In this document: positions 6,001 through 6,012 of the stretch, piece by piece | Numbering within the stretch: position 1 is the stretch's first letter | Layout: each line of letters starts with the position of its first letter | From: JANDLT01 sp041743485 | GTDB lineage: Bacteria; Acidobacteriota; Blastocatellia; Pyrinomonadales; Pyrinomonadaceae | Assembly (NCBI GenBank): GCA_041743485.1 | Contig: JBGTMR010000207.1 | Location: forward strand, 1 to 6,012 | Direction of reading: 5' to 3' | Length of the DNA stretch: 6,012 nt | Position numbers and translations under genes: made by a program | Notes under the pieces: generated by a model | What the model saw: only the letters and a program-made list of their open reading frames with translations | Told to the model about the DNA's origin: nothing | Databases searched by the model: none

Positions 6001-6012
6001 GGCAGGTTGTTC

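Overview
All three genes in this 6 kb window lie on the minus strand, and every protein carries an export signal. The GC content, the 'FAQ/AAQ'-type signal-peptide ends, the bacterial vanadium-haloperoxidase subtype and the abundant palindromic intergenic repeats suggest a Gram-negative environmental bacterium. Acidobacteriota is my best guess, from pattern recognition only; no rRNA or other marker is present to test it.

Region by region, in the direction of transcription (high to low coordinates): (1) 5889-6000 is a cluster of palindromic REP-like elements. (2) 5861-4113 encodes a Tat-exported vanadium-dependent haloperoxidase of the PAP2/acid-phosphatase fold. It has a near-complete vanadate site, with an alanine where the characterised algal enzymes have serine. 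(3) 4112-3828 is an intergenic stretch filled by a second, larger and nearly mirror-symmetric REP-like cluster, including a perfect 23-bp inverted repeat. (4) 3827-2514 encodes a secreted protein with two DsbA-like thioredoxin folds. The first has an intact CPFC site and the second has lost both cysteines. (5) 2462 to the window edge is the N-terminal 820 residues of a large secreted protein built from Ig-like modules (IPT/TIG-like, two glucodextranase-type, two invasin/Big_1-type) and a carboxypeptidase-regulatory-like domain. It continues past position 1.

The DsbA-like and Ig-like genes are 51 nt apart, so they are probably co-transcribed. The only two cysteines in the visible Ig-like protein form a CxxC pair, a plausible but untested link to its thiol-redox neighbour. 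The haloperoxidase is separated from them by the REP cluster and is probably its own transcription unit.

The least ordinary content is the repeat family. A two-hairpin composite unit with fixed internal spacing occurs three times, its first stem shows compensatory base changes, and copies sit on both sides of the haloperoxidase gene. I saw no transposase, CRISPR array, tRNA or rRNA.
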